Assembly: GCA_013816855.1 (NCBI GenBank)
Contig: JACDDT010000006.1
Coordinates: forward strand, 1-59,642
From: Gemmatimonadaceae bacterium
GTDB lineage: Bacteria > Gemmatimonadota > Gemmatimonadetes > Gemmatimonadales > Gemmatimonadaceae
Direction of reading: 5' to 3'
Length of the DNA stretch: 59,642 nucleotides
Shown here: positions 1 to 8,193 of the stretch, in pieces
Layout: each line of letters opens with the position of its first letter
Position numbering within the stretch: position 1 is the first letter of the stretch
Translations under genes and position numbers: made by a program
Notes under the pieces: model-generated
Told to the model about the DNA's origin: nothing
Database searches by the model: none
Seen by the model: the letters and a program-made list of their open reading frames with translations, nothing else

Positions 1-1
1 C

Positions 2-466
2 GCCCAGCTCGGCTCGATGAAGGTCACCGAGCAGATAGACGCCCTCAACACGCTCGGGACCGACCCGATCAAAAAGCTGGTCACGCCGCGCGTCCTCGCC
101 GCACTCATCATGGTGCCGATGCTCACCGTCGTGAACGACTTCGCCGGGATCCTCGGCGGCAGCGTCATCGCGAAGATCTACGTCGGCATTCCCTCTTCGC
201 TCTACTGGCGCACGGTTTTCGAGCAGATGATCGCCGGCGGCTTCACTTTCCGCTTCATTCCGAACGATCTCGTGCAGGGGTTGGTGAAGCCGTTTGTCTT
301 CGGAGGAATCATCTCACTCGTAGGTTGCTACTTCGGACTTAAGACGACCGGCGGCACCGAAGGAGTCGGTACCGCCACGACGCGCACAGTTGTTACCGCG
401 AGCATCATGATTCTCGTCACCGATTACTTCCTCACGCAGCTTCTGCTCGCGTTCTTCGCGCCGTGA
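2..466 (+). CDS. mlaE: MlaE-family ABC transporter permease, 5' end cut off
   Basis: This is the C-terminal 154 residues of an MlaE/YrbE permease, the inner-membrane subunit of MCE-linked lipid transporters that move phospholipid between the inner and outer membranes. The frame is open to the window edge and begins AQLGSMKVTEQIDAL, the conserved cytoplasmic coupling segment of the family, so roughly 100 N-terminal residues are missing. Several hydrophobic segments follow, including the final one near FLTQLLLAFF. The stop overlaps the GTG start of the ATPase gene by four bases (GTGA), and the MCE protein gene comes next, so the three form one transporter operon. Family assignment is firm. The substrate is inferred from the family only. 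Confidence 0.93.
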   Translation, partial: AQLGSMKVTEQIDALNTLGTDPIKKLVTPRVLAALIMVPMLTVVNDFAGILGGSVIAKIYVGIPSSLYWRTVFEQMIAGGFTFRFIPNDLVQGLVKPFVFGGIISLVGCYFGLKTTGGTEGVGTATTRTVVTASIMILVTDYFLTQLLLAFFAP

Positions 467-1410
467 CCGACGACGAGCGTTCGAGCGACGATCGCCGTGG
501 TCCCGACGCCGGCGAAGGTCCAGGGAGAGTCCGCCGCACTCAAGACGGGAAACGCTTGCGCGCAGCGATTCGCAGCGAGCTCGAGACGCATAACGAGAGC
601 GCGGGCGATGCGGACGAGAAGCCAAGGAAGCCCGAAGGAACACCTGCTCCCGAGACTACGGTGGAGCGGAAGCCGGGGCAAACAGTCATCTCTCTTGAGA
701 ATGTCTCCCTAGCCTTCGACGAACCGATTCTCCAGGACGTTTCATTCGCGGTAAAGACGGGAGAGACCGTCGTAGTCGTCGGTGAGTCGGGAACGGGGAA
801 GTCCACCATACTCAAGCTCCTGCTCCGCCTGCTCACCCCCGACAGCGGACGCGTTTGCATCGACGGCAACGACATCACCGGGCTCAAGTTCGACGATGCG
901 CTCAAGGTGCGGCAGAAGATGGGAATGGTTTTCCAGGGCGCCGCGCTCTTCGACTCCATGACAGTGTTCGAGAACATCGCGTATCCGCTGCGCGAGCATA
1001 CCACGCTGAGTGAAGAAGAGATCAAGGCGCGCGTCGCGGAGAAGCTGTCGTTCGTCGATTTAGATCCTGAGAAGGTGATGGAGCAAATGCCGTCGGAGCT
1101 TTCCGGCGGTATGAAGAAGCGCGTCGGCATCGCGCGTGGAATGGCAAACAACCCCGACATCATGCTCTACGACGAGCCGACGTCCGGACTGGATCCCCTC
1201 ACCACCGCGACCATCACTTCTTTGATCATCAAGCTTCAGCGTGAGCTCTCAGCGACCAGCGTCGTAGTCTCCCACGACATCCGCTCCGCTTTCAGGATGG
1301 GCAGCAAGATTGCGTTGCTTGCCGAGAAGAAAATCAAATTCTTTGGAACCCCAGAGGAGATGTCGGGAAGTGATGACAAATACATTCGCGACTTCCTCGG
1401 TGGCTACTGA
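463..1410 (+). CDS. mlaF: MlaF-like ABC transporter ATPase
   Basis: This is the ATPase subunit of the Mla-type lipid transporter and would energise the MlaE permease from the cytoplasm. The ABC domain begins near residue 75. It shows Walker A GESGTGKS at 107-114, a Q-loop glutamine at about 158, signature LSGGM at 213-217, Walker B IMLYDE at 233-238 and the H-loop His271. The GTG start overlaps the permease stop. The first 72 residues are an unusual hydrophilic extension rich in Asp, Glu and Arg that is not part of the ABC fold. MlaF proteins are usually about 270 residues, so this one (315) is longer by that extension. No internal ATG before the domain gives a better start, so the extension appears real. 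Confidence 0.93.
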   Translation: MTDDERSSDDRRGPDAGEGPGRVRRTQDGKRLRAAIRSELETHNESAGDADEKPRKPEGTPAPETTVERKPGQTVISLENVSLAFDEPILQDVSFAVKTGETVVVVGESGTGKSTILKLLLRLLTPDSGRVCIDGNDITGLKFDDALKVRQKMGMVFQGAALFDSMTVFENIAYPLREHTTLSEEEIKARVAEKLSFVDLDPEKVMEQMPSELSGGMKKRVGIARGMANNPDIMLYDEPTSGLDPLTTATITSLIIKLQRELSATSVVVSHDIRSAFRMGSKIALLAEKKIKFFGTPEEMSGSDDKYIRDFLGGY

Positions 1411-1424
1411 CGTGCCGGACCCAC

Positions 1425-1430
1425 TAGCTT
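1425..1430 (+). promoter_or_regulatory. TAGCTT -10-like hexamer before mlaD
   Basis: TAGCTT lies seven bases before the mlaD ATG, and no Shine-Dalgarno sequence is present in the gap. It matches the TAnnTT pattern seen in front of several other genes here. I see no convincing -35 element. It may be an internal promoter giving a leaderless mlaD transcript. Confidence 0.4.
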
Positions 1431-1437
1431 TTAAGCG

Positions 1438-2415
1438 ATGAAGCGATCCACCGCCCTCACCTGGGACCAGCTCAAAGTCGGAGCGCTGATACTCGTCGCG
1501 CTCGTGATTCTTGCGTTGACTGTGTTCAAGCTCGGTCAGGCTGCCAGCCTGTTCACCAAGCGCTACACGCTCGTCTCCTTCGTTCCGAACGCGACGGGTC
1601 TTCGCGTGGGCGGTGGCGTAACCGTGGCGGGACAGCTCGCGGGGAATATAAAGGCGATTGATTTTCTCCCCGTTGACGCGGACACGACTCGAAATCTCAA
1701 AATCATCGTCGAGGTAAACCGGAAGCTCGCCGATCAGGTGAGAAAGGATTCCAAGGCGAAGATCAAAACCCTGGGCCTTCTTGGCGACAAAGTCTTCGAC
1801 ATTGCGCCTGGCACGCCGAGGTTCGCTTTGCTCAAGGACGGCGACACCATTCCCGTGGCGCCATCGGTGGATTACGAAGCAGTCGTGCAGCAGGCCTCCG
1901 GCGCCATCGCGGAAGTGACGCTGTTGACGAAGGATCTGAAAAAGGTGACGGCCGGCATCAATCGCGGGGAAGGAACGCTCGGACAGCTGGTCACCAACCG
2001 CGCGCTGTACGACCAGGCGACGAGCGCTCTCGCGCGCACGAGCTCGCTCATGGCGCAGCTCGAGAACCCGCGCGGCACCATAGGCCACCTGTTGAACGAT
2101 CCCTCGCTGTATTACAGCTTGAATCGGACGCTAGGCTCGGTCGACACACTCGTTGCGCAAATCAACTCGAGCCAGGGAACGCTTTCGAAGCTGCTCAAGG
2201 ACGACACCCTTTACACGCACCTCGTGAGCGTCGTCGCTACGACGGATACGCTCGTGCAGCAGATGGCCCACGGCAAGGGAACAGTCTCGAAGCTCTTCAC
2301 CGATGACGAGCTTTACAACCAGCTCGTGATCGCGGTGAGCGAGCTGAATAAGGTCTTGGTGGACGTGCGACGTGATCCGCGCCGATACACCAAGGGAATG
2401 ATCAAGGTCTTCTGA
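1438..2415 (+). CDS. mlaD: MlaD-like MCE-domain protein with 34-residue repeats
   Basis: This is the membrane-anchored, substrate-binding MCE protein of the lipid transporter. One transmembrane helix covers about residues 14-32, followed by a single MCE domain at about 42-140 (with the GLRVGGGVTVAG segment). The C-terminal half is predicted helical and holds four tandem copies of a motif of the form GxGTLxxLLxDxxLY. They start at residues 177, 211, 245 and 279, an exact period of 34. In MCE proteins such helical regions can form tunnels or coiled coils across the periplasm. The gene lies 27 bases after mlaF. No MlaC or MlaB gene follows, so those parts are absent or elsewhere. Confidence 0.9.
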   Translation: MKRSTALTWDQLKVGALILVALVILALTVFKLGQAASLFTKRYTLVSFVPNATGLRVGGGVTVAGQLAGNIKAIDFLPVDADTTRNLKIIVEVNRKLADQVRKDSKAKIKTLGLLGDKVFDIAPGTPRFALLKDGDTIPVAPSVDYEAVVQQASGAIAEVTLLTKDLKKVTAGINRGEGTLGQLVTNRALYDQATSALARTSSLMAQLENPRGTIGHLLNDPSLYYSLNRTLGSVDTLVAQINSSQGTLSKLLKDDTLYTHLVSVVATTDTLVQQMAHGKGTVSKLFTDDELYNQLVIAVSELNKVLVDVRRDPRRYTKGMIKVF

Positions 2416-2420
2416 GCTCG

Positions 2421-3419
2421 ATGCAGCAGTACGATCTCGACGTCATTGTCACACGCGGAAAGGAAGTCGAGTCGACACATAGGGTGCACGCAGCTGTTGT
2501 GGGTCCCGGCGACGAGCTCATCGGCTCGGCACGTGATTCTGAATCGTTCACCTATTGGCGTTCGTGCGCTAAGCCGTTTCAGGTCATTCCTTTCATTCAG
2601 TCCGGCGGCTTCGACGAGCTCGATTGGGGCGACGAGCAGCTCGCAATCGCCTGCGCGTCCCACGGCGGTGAGCCGGAGCACGTCGCGCTCGTAGGACGCA
2701 TGCTGGACGATATCGGCCTCGAGGAGGGCGATCTTTCGTGCGGACCGCACGAGCCGCAGTCGCAGCGCGGAGCGCGAATTCTTCGCGAGTCAGGCGCCCG
2801 GCCGACGCGCCTGCACAACAACTGCTCGGGCAAGCACGCGTCGATGCTCGCTGCCGCGCAGCACAACAAGTGGCCGCACAAAGGGTATGAGCTCGCTGGG
2901 CACCCCGTCCAGAAAACAATTCTCAACGAAGTCTCACTCTGGACCGACATCCCTTCCACGAAGATCGTGCAGGCGGTCGATGGCTGTGGTGTCGTGGTCT
3001 TCGGGATGTCGCTTGAGAGGATGGCTCGTGCCTACTCGCGCTTCGCTATGGCAGCGTCGCGCGGCGACGAGTCTCCGAAGTGCGTTGTCACCGCGATGAC
3101 AAAGCACCCCTTTCTCGTCGGCGGTACCGATCGCACCGACTCGATGCTCATCGAAGGAACCAATGGAAAGGTGATTTCCAAGGTCGGAGCGGAGGGGGTG
3201 CATTGCGCCATGATCCCCGAGCGGGGAATCGGCCTCGCAGTCAAAGTCGAAGATGGTGCGCAGCGGGCACAGGTTCCCGCTCTCCTCTACCTCCTCGAAA
3301 AACTCGGCGCGCTTCCCGATGGGCCGCCGGACGGCCTCAAGTCATTCCTGCATATGCCGATCAAGAACACCCGCGGAGAGTGTGTCGGCGAAGTGATGAT
3401 GCGTGCCGATGGGCGATGA
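2421..3419 (+). CDS. L-asparaginase, Rhizobium etli AnsA type
   Basis: This belongs to the asparaginase II family (Pfam PF06089), unrelated in fold to the E. coli enzymes, which hydrolyses asparagine to aspartate and ammonia. The residues described for the R. etli enzyme appear at the same numbers: Ser48 and Lys51 in RSCAKP, Ser80 in CASHGG, the metal-site Cys135 and Lys138 in NNCSGKH, and Cys189 in DGCG. At 332 residues it is of normal length and has no signal peptide, so it should be cytoplasmic. It begins five bases after mlaD and overlaps the next gene at its 3' end. I leave the symbol empty because naming differs between species. Confidence 0.88.
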   Translation: MQQYDLDVIVTRGKEVESTHRVHAAVVGPGDELIGSARDSESFTYWRSCAKPFQVIPFIQSGGFDELDWGDEQLAIACASHGGEPEHVALVGRMLDDIGLEEGDLSCGPHEPQSQRGARILRESGARPTRLHNNCSGKHASMLAAAQHNKWPHKGYELAGHPVQKTILNEVSLWTDIPSTKIVQAVDGCGVVVFGMSLERMARAYSRFAMAASRGDESPKCVVTAMTKHPFLVGGTDRTDSMLIEGTNGKVISKVGAEGVHCAMIPERGIGLAVKVEDGAQRAQVPALLYLLEKLGALPDGPPDGLKSFLHMPIKNTRGECVGEVMMRADGR

Positions 3420-4068
3420 CATCGAAGCGCTGCCAGCAGGTATCGTAACGGAATCTTCAGTCGAGGCGATCTGCCTCGTCCGCGTTGCGGCGGCTGTCGC
3501 CGCTCTCGATGAGACTGCCGTGAGAAAAGAAATGAAAGCTGCCCACAACCGCGTTGATCCTGCTTTCGTCGAAGAAGTCATCCTCCAGTCATATCTGTTC
3601 GCCGGTTTCCCCCGGGCGCTGAATGCGGCGCGCATTTGGCGGACCTTCTCACGTGAGGCGGCAGCTGCAACGCTTGAGCAGGCGGATGACATCGCTGGCT
3701 GGCGCGAAAATGGAAAGCGGACGTGTGAAACGGTTTATGGGAGCGCGTACGAAAAACTTCGCACCAACATCCGCGAGCTTCATCCGCTCCTCGACGATTG
3801 GATGATCACAGAAGGGTATGGGAAGGTGTTGTCACGTCCGCAGCTGAGCCTGAAGCTTCGGGAGCTGTGCATTGTCGCGGCGTGCGCGGCATCGGGTCAG
3901 CAGCGCCAGCTTCATTCACATCTCCGCGGCGCGCTCAATGCCGGGGTTTCACCCGATGCCGTCGAGCGCACGCTCGACGCACTCTCGGATTTGATCTCCG
4001 CCGACCGGCTCGTGTCATACAAGCTGCTTTTCGCTCGTGTGAAACGGGGAGGCAGCGATGTTCATTGA
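3409..4068 (+). CDS. Carboxymuconolactone decarboxylase (CMD)-like protein
   Basis: The C-terminal part (about residues 130-200) matches the CMD/AhpD-like helical fold: a region reading LSLKLRELCIVAAC followed by QLHSHLRGALNAG and a DAVERTL segment. The CxxC pair that gives AhpD its peroxidase activity is missing, so a thiol peroxidase role is unlikely. The N-terminal 90 residues are helical and not recognised. I chose ATG at 3409; a GTG two codons upstream (3403) is equally possible. Both overlap the asparaginase stop, and the gene end overlaps obg by 11 bases, so it is co-translated with both. The real substrate is unknown. Confidence 0.72.
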   Translation: MGDDIEALPAGIVTESSVEAICLVRVAAAVAALDETAVRKEMKAAHNRVDPAFVEEVILQSYLFAGFPRALNAARIWRTFSREAAAATLEQADDIAGWRENGKRTCETVYGSAYEKLRTNIRELHPLLDDWMITEGYGKVLSRPQLSLKLRELCIVAACAASGQQRQLHSHLRGALNAGVSPDAVERTLDALSDLISADRLVSYKLLFARVKRGGSDVH

Positions 4069-5077
4069 CCGCGTGGTGGTGCGGGTTGAGGCGGGAACCG
4101 GCGGATCCGGGTGCACCTCCTTCCGCCGCGAGTTTCGCGTTCCGATGGGCGGGCCCGACGGCGGTGACGGCGGCCGCGGTGGCGACATCTTCGTTCGCGG
4201 CGATTCGAATCTTGCGACCCTCCTCGACTACACGTATCGCGATCGATGGGTCGCGGAGCGCGGCGAGCACGGCATGGGCTCAAACAAGAGCGGTCACGCG
4301 GGCAAAGACATCATTCTTCCTGTGCCGCCCGGTACGGTGCTACGTGACGCTGACACAAAAGAGTTGATCGGCGAGATTCTCGATGACGGTCAGGAGATTC
4401 TCATCGCACAAGGCGGGCGCGGCGGAAAGGGAAACTCCTTTTTCGCGACCGCGACGCACCAGGCTCCGCGTGAATGGCAGCCCGGGGAAGAAGGGCAAAT
4501 CCGGAGCCTCGAGCTCGAGCTCAAGCTCATTGCCGATATCGGCCTCGTCGGCCAACCGAACGCGGGGAAGTCTACGCTGCTTTCAGTGATCTCCGCAGCG
4601 CATCCAAAGATCGGCGACTACCCGTTCACGACGCTCTCGCCAAACCTTGGCGTGGTGCAGCTCAGCGACGGCCGCACATTCGTCGTAGCCGACATTCCTG
4701 GCATCATCGAGGGAGCGCACGAAGGGAAGGGGCTCGGACTCCAATTCCTCCGCCACATCGAGCGCACTCGACTCCTCGCGTTTCTCGTTCCCATCGACGC
4801 GATGGATTGGCAAGCGGAGTACGATCAATTGCGAGCGGAGATCGCGGCGTATTCCCGTGACCTTGCCGCAAAGCCGCACTGCGTTGTTTTCACCAAGCTG
4901 GACCTGCTCGGCGAGAGCTACGTCCCGCCGATCGAGGCGCCTGGCGCCTTTGGGATTTTCTCGATCAGCGCGCCCGGAAGACAGGGCCTCGACGCGCTCA
5001 CGGCAGCTTGGTGGACAGAGCTTCTCAAGCTCAAGCACCAAGCCATTGCTAAAGCCGCAACCCCTTCGCTACCCTAG
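4058..5077 (+). CDS. obgE: GTPase Obg/CgtA, ribosome assembly
   Basis: Obg is an essential GTPase that acts in late assembly of the 50S subunit and in stress signalling. The glycine-rich Obg domain fills residues 1-158 (GGPDGGDGGRGGD at about 31-43). The G domain follows, with G1 GQPNAGKS at 165-172, switch I FTT at 190-192, G3 DIPG at 212-215 and G4 TKLD at 279-282. At 339 residues it lacks the C-terminal OCT domain of the B. subtilis protein. A good Shine-Dalgarno sequence (GGGAGG) precedes the ATG, which lies inside the end of the CMD-like gene. dprA follows three bases after the stop, a common kind of neighbour pair. Confidence 0.97.
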   Translation: MFIDRVVVRVEAGTGGSGCTSFRREFRVPMGGPDGGDGGRGGDIFVRGDSNLATLLDYTYRDRWVAERGEHGMGSNKSGHAGKDIILPVPPGTVLRDADTKELIGEILDDGQEILIAQGGRGGKGNSFFATATHQAPREWQPGEEGQIRSLELELKLIADIGLVGQPNAGKSTLLSVISAAHPKIGDYPFTTLSPNLGVVQLSDGRTFVVADIPGIIEGAHEGKGLGLQFLRHIERTRLLAFLVPIDAMDWQAEYDQLRAEIAAYSRDLAAKPHCVVFTKLDLLGESYVPPIEAPGAFGIFSISAPGRQGLDALTAAWWTELLKLKHQAIAKAATPSLP

Positions 5078-5080
5078 CTT

Positions 5081-5965
5081 TTGCAAGGGCCACCTCAAGC
5101 AACTTCTGAGGTAGTCGGTCATGAGATTCTTCGCCGAGGGGAGGAGCGTTTCCCCGCCGCACTAAACGATTTATCCACCCCGCCGCATCAGCTCTTCGCA
5201 CTCGGCGACATCTCGCTTCTTGCAAAGCCTGCGGTCGCAATTGTCGGAACCCGGGACTCCACGCACTACGGTGAGAGAACCTGCCGGAATCTTGCGCGCG
5301 ACCTTGCCCGCGCGGGTGTATGTGTCGTCAGCGGAATGGCGCGCGGCATCGATGGGACCGCGCATCGAACTGCTTTGGAATTTGGCGGCGCGACGGTCGC
5401 CGTTCTCGGAACCGGCGTTGATGTTCCATACCCCGCAGGCCACCGCCGCCTTCACAGTGAGATCGCCGCACGCGGACTTGTGCTATCCGAGAATCCGCCG
5501 GGCCAGACCGCTCAACGTGGCTCTTTCCCAAAGCGCAATCGGCTCATCGCTGCGCTGGCGAGTATAACCGTCGTCGTCGAAGCGGGCCATAAGAGCGGCG
5601 CACTCAACACGGCGACTCATGCGCTCGATCTCGGACGCGTTGTCGCTGCTGTGCCGGGACAGATCGATTCGGATCAAAGCGCTGGAGCCAACCAGCTCAT
5701 CCGTGACGGCGCGGTTGTCATCACATCTTCAGCGGATTTACTGGCGCTGCTCGGCCTCGCCGAGGCACCGCCGGAAAGAACTCTTCCCACGCTGCCCGAG
5801 AACGAGCAGCGCGTGTGGCAAGCCATCGGCTTCAACTTCACCGACTCCGATGCAATCGGTCTCAAGACAGGCCTTGCTGCGCCGGAGTGTCTCGCGGCCA
5901 TCACTTCTCTCGAGCTAATGGGTATCGTCGAGTGCAGCCTCGCGGGAGAAGTGCGGAGGCGGTAA
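5081..5965 (+). CDS. dprA: DNA-processing protein DprA
   Basis: DprA loads RecA onto incoming single-stranded DNA during natural transformation. The Rossmann-like core is clear: VGTRDSTHYG, SGMARGIDGTAH, the LGTGVDVPYP stretch, FPKRNRLIA and GHKSGALNTA. At 294 residues it lacks the N-terminal SAM-like domain of longer homologues, but keeps a short C-terminal winged-helix-like segment (about 245-294). The only plausible start is TTG at 5081, directly after a TAGCTT hexamer and four bases after the obg stop. Presence of dprA suggests, but does not prove, competence; no other competence gene is in view. Confidence 0.93.
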   Translation: MQGPPQATSEVVGHEILRRGEERFPAALNDLSTPPHQLFALGDISLLAKPAVAIVGTRDSTHYGERTCRNLARDLARAGVCVVSGMARGIDGTAHRTALEFGGATVAVLGTGVDVPYPAGHRRLHSEIAARGLVLSENPPGQTAQRGSFPKRNRLIAALASITVVVEAGHKSGALNTATHALDLGRVVAAVPGQIDSDQSAGANQLIRDGAVVITSSADLLALLGLAEAPPERTLPTLPENEQRVWQAIGFNFTDSDAIGLKTGLAAPECLAAITSLELMGIVECSLAGEVRRR

Positions 5966-5993
5966 CGACCGCGAGGCGCTGACCACCAGCATT

Positions 5994-5999
5994 TATATT
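5994..5999 (+). promoter_or_regulatory. TATATT -10 hexamer before hemW
   Basis: TATATT ends six bases before the hemW GTG. The 40-base gap after dprA has no Shine-Dalgarno sequence at the start codon. The spacing would put the transcription start at or next to the GTG, giving a leaderless message. No good -35 element is visible. Confidence 0.5.
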
Positions 6000-6005
6000 G
6001 AGAAC

Positions 6006-7154
6006 GTGAACCCGCGCCACCTCTACATTCACGTTCCGTTCTGCGCCCGCCGCTGCGTGTACTGCGATTTCAGTATCGCCGTCAGGCGCATAACGCCCGT
6101 CGATGAATACATCGCCGCGCTTCGGGCCGAGCTGAGCACGCACGAACGCGGCGGCGACTGGAATCTCGACACTGTCTACCTCGGCGGCGGAACACCGTCC
6201 CGTCTTGGCGCCACTGGAATAGCGGAGGTGCTCGACCTTGTGCGCGAGCACGCCAAGATTGAGCCGACGGCGGAAGTAACCATCGAAGCGAATCCAGAGG
6301 ATGTTACTCTAGCCACCGCCGGCGCTTGGCGCGCAGCGGGAGTGAACCGGGTGTCACTCGGGGTGCAATCGTTCAACGATGAAGTTCTGAAATGGATGCA
6401 CCGGAGTCACACCGGCGCCGACGCTGAATCGGCGCTCAGAGCATTACGCGGCGCCGGAATCAACAACGTCTCCATCGATCTCATCTTCGCTTTGCCCGAA
6501 GCTCTCCGGCGCGTTTGGCTCGATGACCTCACGCGCGCGATCGCGCTTGATCCGCCTCACATCTCCGTATACGGACTCGCGGTCGAGCCCGCGACACCGC
6601 TCTCGCGCTGGGTCTCCGCCAAATCAGTGAAGCCCCTGGATGAGGATCCCTACGCGGAAGAATTCCTGACCGCGGACAAAATGCTTTCCGGCGCCGGCTA
6701 TTCGCATTACGAGGTTTCGAACTACGCGCGCGAAGGAATGAGGTCGCAACACAATTCGTCGTATTGGTCGGGGGCGGAATATCTCGGGCTGGGGCCATCC
6801 GCGCATTCGCTGATCGGCAACGAGCGAAGATGGAATGTGCGGAATTACGCGGAGTGGCAGACCCTCGCGCTATCGGGAGAATCGGTCGTCGCCGGCTCGG
6901 AAATTCTGACGGATGAGCTTCGCAGTCTTGAAAGTATTTACCTCGGACTCAGGACTAGCTCGGGTTACCACCGCCGCGGCACCGACACGGATCGAGTGAA
7001 CCGCTGGGTGAGCGCGGGGTGGTGTTCGGTCGCCGAAGACGTCGTCAAGCTCAACGCGTCCGGGTGGCTCCGTCTCGATGCGCTAGCGGCGGACCTGGGG
7101 GGAACAAGCTCCGGCCGCAACTATATTAGTAGCCATGGGAGTTCCGCAGCTTAG
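6006..7154 (+). CDS. hemW: HemW, radical-SAM heme chaperone
   Basis: HemW is related to oxygen-independent coproporphyrinogen oxidase, but in characterised cases it delivers heme to respiratory enzymes. The radical-SAM cluster cysteines are Cys13, Cys17 and Cys20 (CARRCVYC) close to the N-terminus, followed by YLGGGTPS and, later, QHNSSYW and GLGPSAHS, both typical of the HemW branch. The length of 382 residues is usual. The start is GTG; its 3' end overlaps hrcA by 20 bases. True HemN has an N-terminal extension that is absent here, so HemW is the better name. Confidence 0.93.
   Translation: MNPRHLYIHVPFCARRCVYCDFSIAVRRITPVDEYIAALRAELSTHERGGDWNLDTVYLGGGTPSRLGATGIAEVLDLVREHAKIEPTAEVTIEANPEDVTLATAGAWRAAGVNRVSLGVQSFNDEVLKWMHRSHTGADAESALRALRGAGINNVSIDLIFALPEALRRVWLDDLTRAIALDPPHISVYGLAVEPATPLSRWVSAKSVKPLDEDPYAEEFLTADKMLSGAGYSHYEVSNYAREGMRSQHNSSYWSGAEYLGLGPSAHSLIGNERRWNVRNYAEWQTLALSGESVVAGSEILTDELRSLESIYLGLRTSSGYHRRGTDTDRVNRWVSAGWCSVAEDVVKLNASGWLRLDALAADLGGTSSGRNYISSHGSSAA
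7122..7127 (+). promoter_or_regulatory. TATATT -10 hexamer before hrcA
   Basis: TATATT lies within the last codons of hemW, seven bases before the hrcA ATG, again with no Shine-Dalgarno sequence. It is likely an internal promoter allowing hrcA-dnaJ to be transcribed without hemW. No CIRCE inverted repeat is present nearby. Confidence 0.5.
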
Positions 7155-8193
7155 CGAGAGGGAAAGACGGGTTTTGGAGGCGGTCGTCCAGACGTACGTC
7201 GAGACGGCGCAGCCTGCCGGCTCGAAAGCGCTCGCGGAGCGTTTCGCATTCGGAATTTCTTCCGCCACCATTCGCAGCACGATGAGCGACCTCGAGGAGA
7301 AGGGATTTCTCTTTCACCCTCACGCGTCCGCCGGGCGCATCCCGACCGACGTGGCTTACCGCGTCTACGTTGATTCGCTCATACCTGTGCCGTCACTCCC
7401 GAACGATGAGCGCCGCCGCCTAAGCGCGCGCATCGCAACGGGAGCGTCGGCCGTCGAGGCGATTCTCCATCGCGCAGCGCAGAGTCTCGGGATTCTTACG
7501 CAAGAGCTCGGCATCGCCCTCGGGCCCCGGCTCGACAATTCCGTGCTCGAACGGATCGAGCTCATCCGCGTGTCGGCGGAGCGATTGCTCGTCGCGCTGA
7601 CGCTTACGCGCGGGGCGGTGCGAACGATCTTCGTCGACGTGAAGGGCGAGATTGCGGACGCTGCCATTCTCGAAGTCACCGCCGTTCTCAACGAGCGGCT
7701 CGCCGGACTTTCGCTGCGTGAGATCGCAATCTCTCTTGGAGAACGTCTCCGCGACACATCAGCGGGGCGCGACGCTACCGAGCTGCTCAATGTGTTCGTC
7801 GAAGAAGGGGATCAGGTTTTCGATTCCTCTCCAGACGGACAGGCGGTTCTTCTCGGACAGGCATCGGTGCTCGCCGAGCAGCCTGAGTTCGCCAGTGTGG
7901 ACAGCATGAGGAAGCTCGTCGCTCTCACCGAGACGCGCGAAAAACTCGCCGATCTCCTGCGGCGGAGAAGCCACACCGCGGGCCTGTCGATAACGATCGG
8001 CATGGAGCACGAAGATCCTGGTCTCGCGAACTTCACCGTCGTCACCGCTCCGTATCATGCGGGCCCGCTCACCGGCGTCATCGGCGTCATCGGGCCGACG
8101 CGGATGCCGTACGACAAGGTGATCTCGCTCGTGAAACACACATCCGATCTCGTGAACGATTTACTAAAGGAAAGTCCGCGCGCTCATGGCTGA
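7135..8193 (+). CDS. hrcA: HrcA heat-shock repressor
   Basis: HrcA represses chaperone genes by binding CIRCE operators, with GroEL modulating its activity. An N-terminal winged-helix domain is visible at about residues 1-75: [21 protein letters not shown], then [17 protein letters not shown] and [11 protein letters not shown], all hallmark stretches. A GAF-like domain follows. The length of 352 is normal. It overlaps dnaJ by eight bases. In many bacteria hrcA-grpE-dnaK-dnaJ are contiguous; here grpE and dnaK are missing between hrcA and dnaJ. Confidence 0.96.
   Translation: MGVPQLSERERRVLEAVVQTYVETAQPAGSKALAERFAFGISSATIRSTMSDLEEKGFLFHPHASAGRIPTDVAYRVYVDSLIPVPSLPNDERRRLSARIATGASAVEAILHRAAQSLGILTQELGIALGPRLDNSVLERIELIRVSAERLLVALTLTRGAVRTIFVDVKGEIADAAILEVTAVLNERLAGLSLREIAISLGERLRDTSAGRDATELLNVFVEEGDQVFDSSPDGQAVLLGQASVLAEQPEFASVDSMRKLVALTETREKLADLLRRRSHTAGLSITIGMEHEDPGLANFTVVTAPYHAGPLTGVIGVIGPTRMPYDKVISLVKHTSDLVNDLLKESPRAHG

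Noticed and set aside
1249-2088. 279-residue minus-strand open frame
   Set aside because: Antisense to mlaF and mlaD; no motif, no promoter or Shine-Dalgarno sequence.
6900-7134. CIRCE operator before hrcA
   Set aside because: No TTAGCACTC-like inverted repeat was found in this stretch.
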